Shown: positions 6,459 through 9,098 of the stretch, in pieces
How positions within the stretch are numbered: position 1 is the first letter of the stretch
How the letters are laid out: every line of letters starts with the position of its first letter
NCBI GenBank assembly: GCA_902806375.1
Contig: CADCWK010000070.1
Coordinates: 1-9,098 of the forward strand
DNA from: an uncultured Thermomicrobiales bacterium
Lineage (GTDB): Bacteria > Chloroflexota > Chloroflexia > Thermomicrobiales > UBA6265
Reading direction: 5' to 3'
DNA: 9,098 bases
Made by a program: the position numbers and the translations under genes
Notes under the pieces: generated by a model
The model's input: the letters and a program-made list of their open reading frames with translations, nothing else
What the model was told of the DNA's origin: nothing
Database searches by the model: none

Positions 6459-6463
6459 TCCTC
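6459..6463 (-). promoter_or_regulatory. Ribosome binding site fixing the glycosyltransferase start at 6450
   Basis: Minus-strand GAGGA sits 8 nt before the ATG at 6450. The upstream ATG at 6582 has only a distant AGGA. This site, with the alignment to the paralog, decides the start. Confidence 0.6.
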
Positions 6464-6663
6464 GCGAGGAACGGAATGGACCGGCGCTGCGTCGCTCTGA
6501 CCAGAGCCGACTTCATCTCGCCCAGGCTGGGACGGACCGTCGCATGCTGGTAGTCGGTCGTCGTGCCGGAATCATAGACCATCGTTCCGCAGCGTTTCCT
6601 GCGGTCATGCCGATCCGGTCGAACCCGTCGATCCGGCCGGCCGGGGCCACGGATAGAGTGGAT

Positions 6664-6676
6664 GGGCCACCGGCCC
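6664..6676 (-). terminator. Small GC hairpin after tandem glycosyltransferase copy 2
   Basis: GGGCC and GGCCC arms flank a 3-nt loop, 14 nt past the TGA of the glycosyltransferase (minus strand), with no T-run. The 240-bp gap to the next start (6451-6690) also holds a TATCCG (6650-6655, minus strand) that could be a -10 box. Evidence for either is weak. Confidence 0.22.
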
Positions 6677-6690
6677 GGCGGTCCGCCGAT

Positions 6691-8058
6691 TCAGGACGGG
6701 AGTGTCCGGCGCCACGGCAGGGAGGGCGCGGTCCAGCGACGGACCCCACGGGTCCGCAGACGGTCGAGCACGGCCGTGGCGAGCCTCAGGCACGCCCGGA
6801 GGCTCGCCCCGACGACGACCGCGACGCCGGCCAGCAGCGCCACGAGGATGGGCAGCTGGTAGCGGTCGAAGTCGGCCCGCATCCCCACCCAGATGACGAC
6901 CGTCTGGCCGAGCAGGATCAGCAGCCCGCCGCCTGCCCGGGAGACCGGCCCATTGAGCAGCACCATCATCGCCAGGAGGCCGAGCCCGGCGACGCCGATG
7001 GCGAGGTCCAGCCAGGCGATCCCGATCGTCCAGTCGAACCGGCCGTCGAGCCAGTCGCCCAGCACCCTCCCGGTCGAGAGCGCCTCGCCCAGCCAGAACC
7101 GGGTCCGGGCGATGGCATCGGGCAGACCGCCATCCACGGCGATCGAGTCCCAGCCGGGGGTGCCCTCGGCGGGGATGTCGCCCTGGAGCTCCATCTCGTC
7201 GTTTCGGTAGGCGAACATGTTGCGCAGGTGCTGGATCGGGGATCGCCAGAGGTAGGGATACGTGGCGACCAGCGTCGCGAACGCCACGGCCGGGCAGGTG
7301 ATGAGCATCCAGCCGAGGCCCTGCTGGCGGGCGCCATCGGCTCCGCGCTGCCACGGTCGCCCGGCGATCAGCAGCGCACCGCCCATCGCTCCGACGAGCC
7401 CGGCGACCAGCAGCGGACTGAGCTTGGTCGCGGCCCCGAGCCCGAGCAGGACGCCGAGCAGCAACGCCTTGCCCCAGCCGGGCCGGTCGAACAGCCTGAT
7501 CGCCGTCAGGGCCGCGAGCGCCACCGTGAGGGCGAGGAGCCCGTCCGCCCCGGCCCAGCTCGACATGTGGGTCGCGAGCGGGTTGAAGACCAGGAACAGA
7601 CCGGCGATGGCGCCGCCGGTCAGCCCGGCCAGCTGCTGCCCGATGAAGAAGACAGCGACGGCCAGCAGTGCTCCCACGACGGCGTTGGTCCGCCGCCCGG
7701 CCAGGATGTCCTCGCCGGCGGGCTGCCGCCCGTTCCGGACGTTCCACTCGAAGTCGCGGTTGAAGTCGTAGAGCCGATTGTCGGTCGTCGTGTCGGTGTC
7801 GCGGCCCTGCAGGGTCAGGCCCAGGCCCATCAGGTAGGAGCCGAGGGGCGGCTGGTTGCGCGTGAAGTCACTGTCGTTCCAGGTGTCGCCGAGCGGGTCC
7901 CGGATCAGTTCGTCGAGGAGGTACGCACGGCCGACCCACCGGGACTCGTCCCGGTGGAAGGCGGTCTCCTCGACCTGGCCGAGGTTGTGGGACAGCGCGA
8001 TCGCGAACAGGGCCAGGGCCGGGATCGCGAGGCGCAGGATCGGCAGGAGGCGTCGCAA
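6691..8058 (-). CDS. GT-C fold membrane glycosyltransferase (GT39/ArnT/PMT-like), tandem copy 2
   Basis: Paralog of the gene at 4918-6450, same inferred reaction class. I choose a TTG start at 8058 (455 aa): GGAGG (8066-8070) lies 7 nt upstream, and from here the N-terminus MRRLLPILRLAIPALALF aligns with the paralog so that HRDESRW falls at residues 35-41 in both proteins. The GTG at 8196 would add 46 residues rich in Arg, Pro and Gly with no family match. Shared blocks are QPPLGSYLMGLGL (69-81), AGRRT, LLGVLLGLGAATKLSPLLVAGLVG, YPYLW before a predicted loop, and DFDRYQLP (about 396). Roughly nine or more hydrophobic helices are visible. The protein ends in a short basic tail and lacks the extra C-terminal helix of copy 1. 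It lies 165 bp after aroA, with a hairpin in between. Confidence 0.85.
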   Translation of the reverse strand: MRRLLPILRLAIPALALFAIALSHNLGQVEETAFHRDESRWVGRAYLLDELIRDPLGDTWNDSDFTRNQPPLGSYLMGLGLTLQGRDTDTTTDNRLYDFNRDFEWNVRNGRQPAGEDILAGRRTNAVVGALLAVAVFFIGQQLAGLTGGAIAGLFLVFNPLATHMSSWAGADGLLALTVALAALTAIRLFDRPGWGKALLLGVLLGLGAATKLSPLLVAGLVGAMGGALLIAGRPWQRGADGARQQGLGWMLITCPAVAFATLVATYPYLWRSPIQHLRNMFAYRNDEMELQGDIPAEGTPGWDSIAVDGGLPDAIARTRFWLGEALSTGRVLGDWLDGRFDWTIGIAWLDLAIGVAGLGLLAMMVLLNGPVSRAGGGLLILLGQTVVIWVGMRADFDRYQLPILVALLAGVAVVVGASLRACLRLATAVLDRLRTRGVRRWTAPSLPWRRTLPS

Positions 8059-8065
8059 GCCAGGC

Positions 8066-8070
8066 CCTCC
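8066..8070 (-). promoter_or_regulatory. Ribosome binding site supporting a TTG start at 8058
   Basis: Minus-strand GGAGG is 7 nt upstream of TTG. It is the only good SD near the region where homology with the tandem paralog begins, so it decides for a non-ATG start. Confidence 0.65.
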
Positions 8071-8104
8071 GTCGCGGCGGAATCCAGCTGGTCGATCGGG
8101 TCCG

Positions 8105-8110
8105 AGGATA
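8105..8110 (-). promoter_or_regulatory. Possible -10 element for glycosyltransferase copy 2
   Basis: Minus-strand TATCCT lies 46 nt before the TTG start, downstream of the hairpin at 8135-8152. It matches the hexamer found before the gene at 2532. I see no convincing -35. Confidence 0.2.
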
Positions 8111-8134
8111 CGGGGCAATCGGACGCCGCAGCTA

Positions 8135-8152
8135 CGGCCAGAAGTTTGGCCG
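8135..8152 (-). terminator. Hairpin between aroA and the glycosyltransferase
   Basis: CGGCCA and TGGCCG form a perfect 6-bp stem around a 6-nt loop, 72 nt past the aroA stop on the minus strand. Only TAG follows, with no T-run. It may end the aroA transcript or act as a 3' stabiliser. Confidence 0.35.
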
Positions 8153-8223
8153 ACAGTCCGGCACGGCGGCAGTCTACCGCATGGACTATTGGGCACCCTG
8201 CAAGAGGAGGGCGGGTGGTGCGG

Positions 8224-9098
8224 TCAGCCGCGGGCGGCGGCGAGGCGCTGGAAGAAGTCCGGGAAGGTCTTGCGGACGCAGTCCGGGTCGGCGATGGTCA
8301 CTCCGCGGGCACCGAGACCGGTGATCGCGAAGCTCATGGCCATCCGGTGATCGTCGTAGGTCGCGACGGTCGCCGGCGTGACCGGCCGGGGTTCGATGCG
8401 GAGCCCGTCCGGGCGCTCGTCGACCACCTGGCCCAGTCTGCGCAGTTCCGTCGCCAGGGCGGCGACCCGGTCGGTCTCCTTGAGGCGCATGTGGCCCACG
8501 CCGCGGATCGTGGTCGGGCCGCTCGCGAACGGCGCGATCGCGGCCAGCGTCTGAGCGGTGTCGGAGATCGCGTTGAGGTCGAGATCGACCCCGCGCAGAT
8601 TCCCGACCGGCGGACCCGTCACCTCAGTGGAGTCGTCGGAAATGGAGACCGTGGCGCCCATCGCCTCCAGCACCCGGACGAAGCCGAGGTCGCCCTGGGT
8701 GGAACCGCCGCCCAGGCCCGGCACCCGGACGGTCCCACCGGTGACGGCCGCGGCGGCGAAGAAGTAGCTGGCGTTGGACGCGTCGGGTTCGATCGGGTAG
8801 GGGCGGCCGGTATAGCGCTGCCCGCTGGGGACGGCGAAGGTCCGCCAGTGGACATCGTCGATCTCAACCTGGACCCCGAAGTCGCGCATGACCGCAGCCG
8901 TGATGGTCATGTACGGCTTGGAGACGAGATCGCCGTCGACCGTGATCGTGACGTCCTGACGGGCGTACGGCGCCGCCATCAACAGGGCGGAGAAGTACTG
9001 GCTGCTCCGGTCGCCGGCCATGGTGACCGGGCCGCCGGGCAGACCATGGGCGTCGACGACGACGGGTGGGCAGTCGGTGCCGGTCTCGCTGGTGGTGT
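8224..9098 (-). CDS. aroA: 3-phosphoshikimate 1-carboxyvinyltransferase (EPSP synthase), 5' end outside window
   Basis: Transfers the enolpyruvyl group of PEP to shikimate-3-phosphate, the sixth step of chorismate synthesis, in the cytoplasm. The frame stays open to the window edge, so the ATG at 9021 is not the true start. 290 residues are present, beginning TTSETGTDCPP, and by comparison with the E. coli enzyme about 134 N-terminal residues are missing. Visible family blocks are GLPGGPVTM then SSQYFSALLMAAP (partial residues 31-43), EPDASNASYFFAAAA, GSTQGDLGF, ISDTAQT with the catalytic Asp179, RLKETDR with Glu207, YDDHRMAM with His250 and Arg251, and DPDCVRKTFPDFF with Lys276. The Asp-Glu spacing of 28 equals that of E. 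coli Asp313 and Glu341. All key residues in the visible part are intact, so the enzyme looks functional. Class-defining N-terminal motifs for glyphosate sensitivity lie outside the window. Confidence 0.97.
   Translation of the reverse strand, partial: TTSETGTDCPPVVVDAHGLPGGPVTMAGDRSSQYFSALLMAAPYARQDVTITVDGDLVSKPYMTITAAVMRDFGVQVEIDDVHWRTFAVPSGQRYTGRPYPIEPDASNASYFFAAAAVTGGTVRVPGLGGGSTQGDLGFVRVLEAMGATVSISDDSTEVTGPPVGNLRGVDLDLNAISDTAQTLAAIAPFASGPTTIRGVGHMRLKETDRVAALATELRRLGQVVDERPDGLRIEPRPVTPATVATYDDHRMAMSFAITGLGARGVTIADPDCVRKTFPDFFQRLAAARG

Noticed and set aside
6451..6582. N-terminal extension of glycosyltransferase copy 1 to an ATG at 6582
   Set aside because: No good SD, no counterpart in the paralog, and a better SD and homologous N-terminus at 6450.
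6605..7747. Minus-strand open frame of 380 codons overlapping glycosyltransferase copy 2 in another frame
   Set aside because: Arg/Ala/Gly-rich with no domain; the overlapping frame has clear GT-C motifs shared with its paralog.
8059..8196. N-terminal extension of glycosyltransferase copy 2 to a GTG at 8196
   Set aside because: It would translate through a hairpin, encodes Arg/Pro/Gly-rich residues without homology, and a TTG with strong SD fits the paralog alignment.
1..9098. CRISPR arrays, tRNA/rRNA genes, transposases, phage or toxin-antitoxin genes
   Set aside because: No regularly spaced repeats, no tRNA-like cloverleaf in the gaps and no mobile-element protein in any frame were seen.

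Overview
The window is high-GC bacterial DNA with dense coding, SD-led genes and short intergenic hairpins. The gene content (GRHPR-type dehydrogenase, tandem GT-C glycosyltransferases, a polytopic sulfite-oxidase-type molybdoenzyme, bacterial aroA) and the codon bias fit a Chloroflexota lineage such as Thermomicrobia/Sphaerobacter relatives. A high-GC actinobacterium cannot be excluded from the sequence alone.

Left part, plus strand (1-3200): the window opens inside a D-2-hydroxyacid dehydrogenase of the glyoxylate/hydroxypyruvate reductase type. Three consecutive genes follow (684-1361, 1624-2349, 2532-3200). They encode mutually related, exported, extremely acidic, cysteine-free and almost lysine-free proteins of 222-241 residues that I cannot assign to a named family. 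Strong hairpins follow the first two genes and a weaker one follows the third, so each looks like its own transcription unit. This trio is the most novel content of the window.

Right part, minus strand (3304-9098), listed in transcription order: aroA (EPSP synthase, 5' end outside the window), a polytopic GT-C glycosyltransferase (6691-8058, TTG start), its tandem paralog (4918-6450), and a membrane-anchored molybdopterin oxidoreductase (3304-4887). The last two are 30 bp apart and probably co-transcribed. The molybdoenzyme carries several membrane helices, the last preceded by a Tat-like SRR motif, and then a sulfite-oxidase-fold catalytic domain and a Mo-co dimerisation domain.

The trio and the minus-strand block converge at about 3200-3304. 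Read together, the region looks like cell-envelope accessory functions (secreted acidic proteins, lipid-sugar-dependent glycosylation, an exported redox enzyme) set between ordinary metabolic genes. There are no transposases, phage genes, CRISPR arrays, tRNAs or rRNAs.
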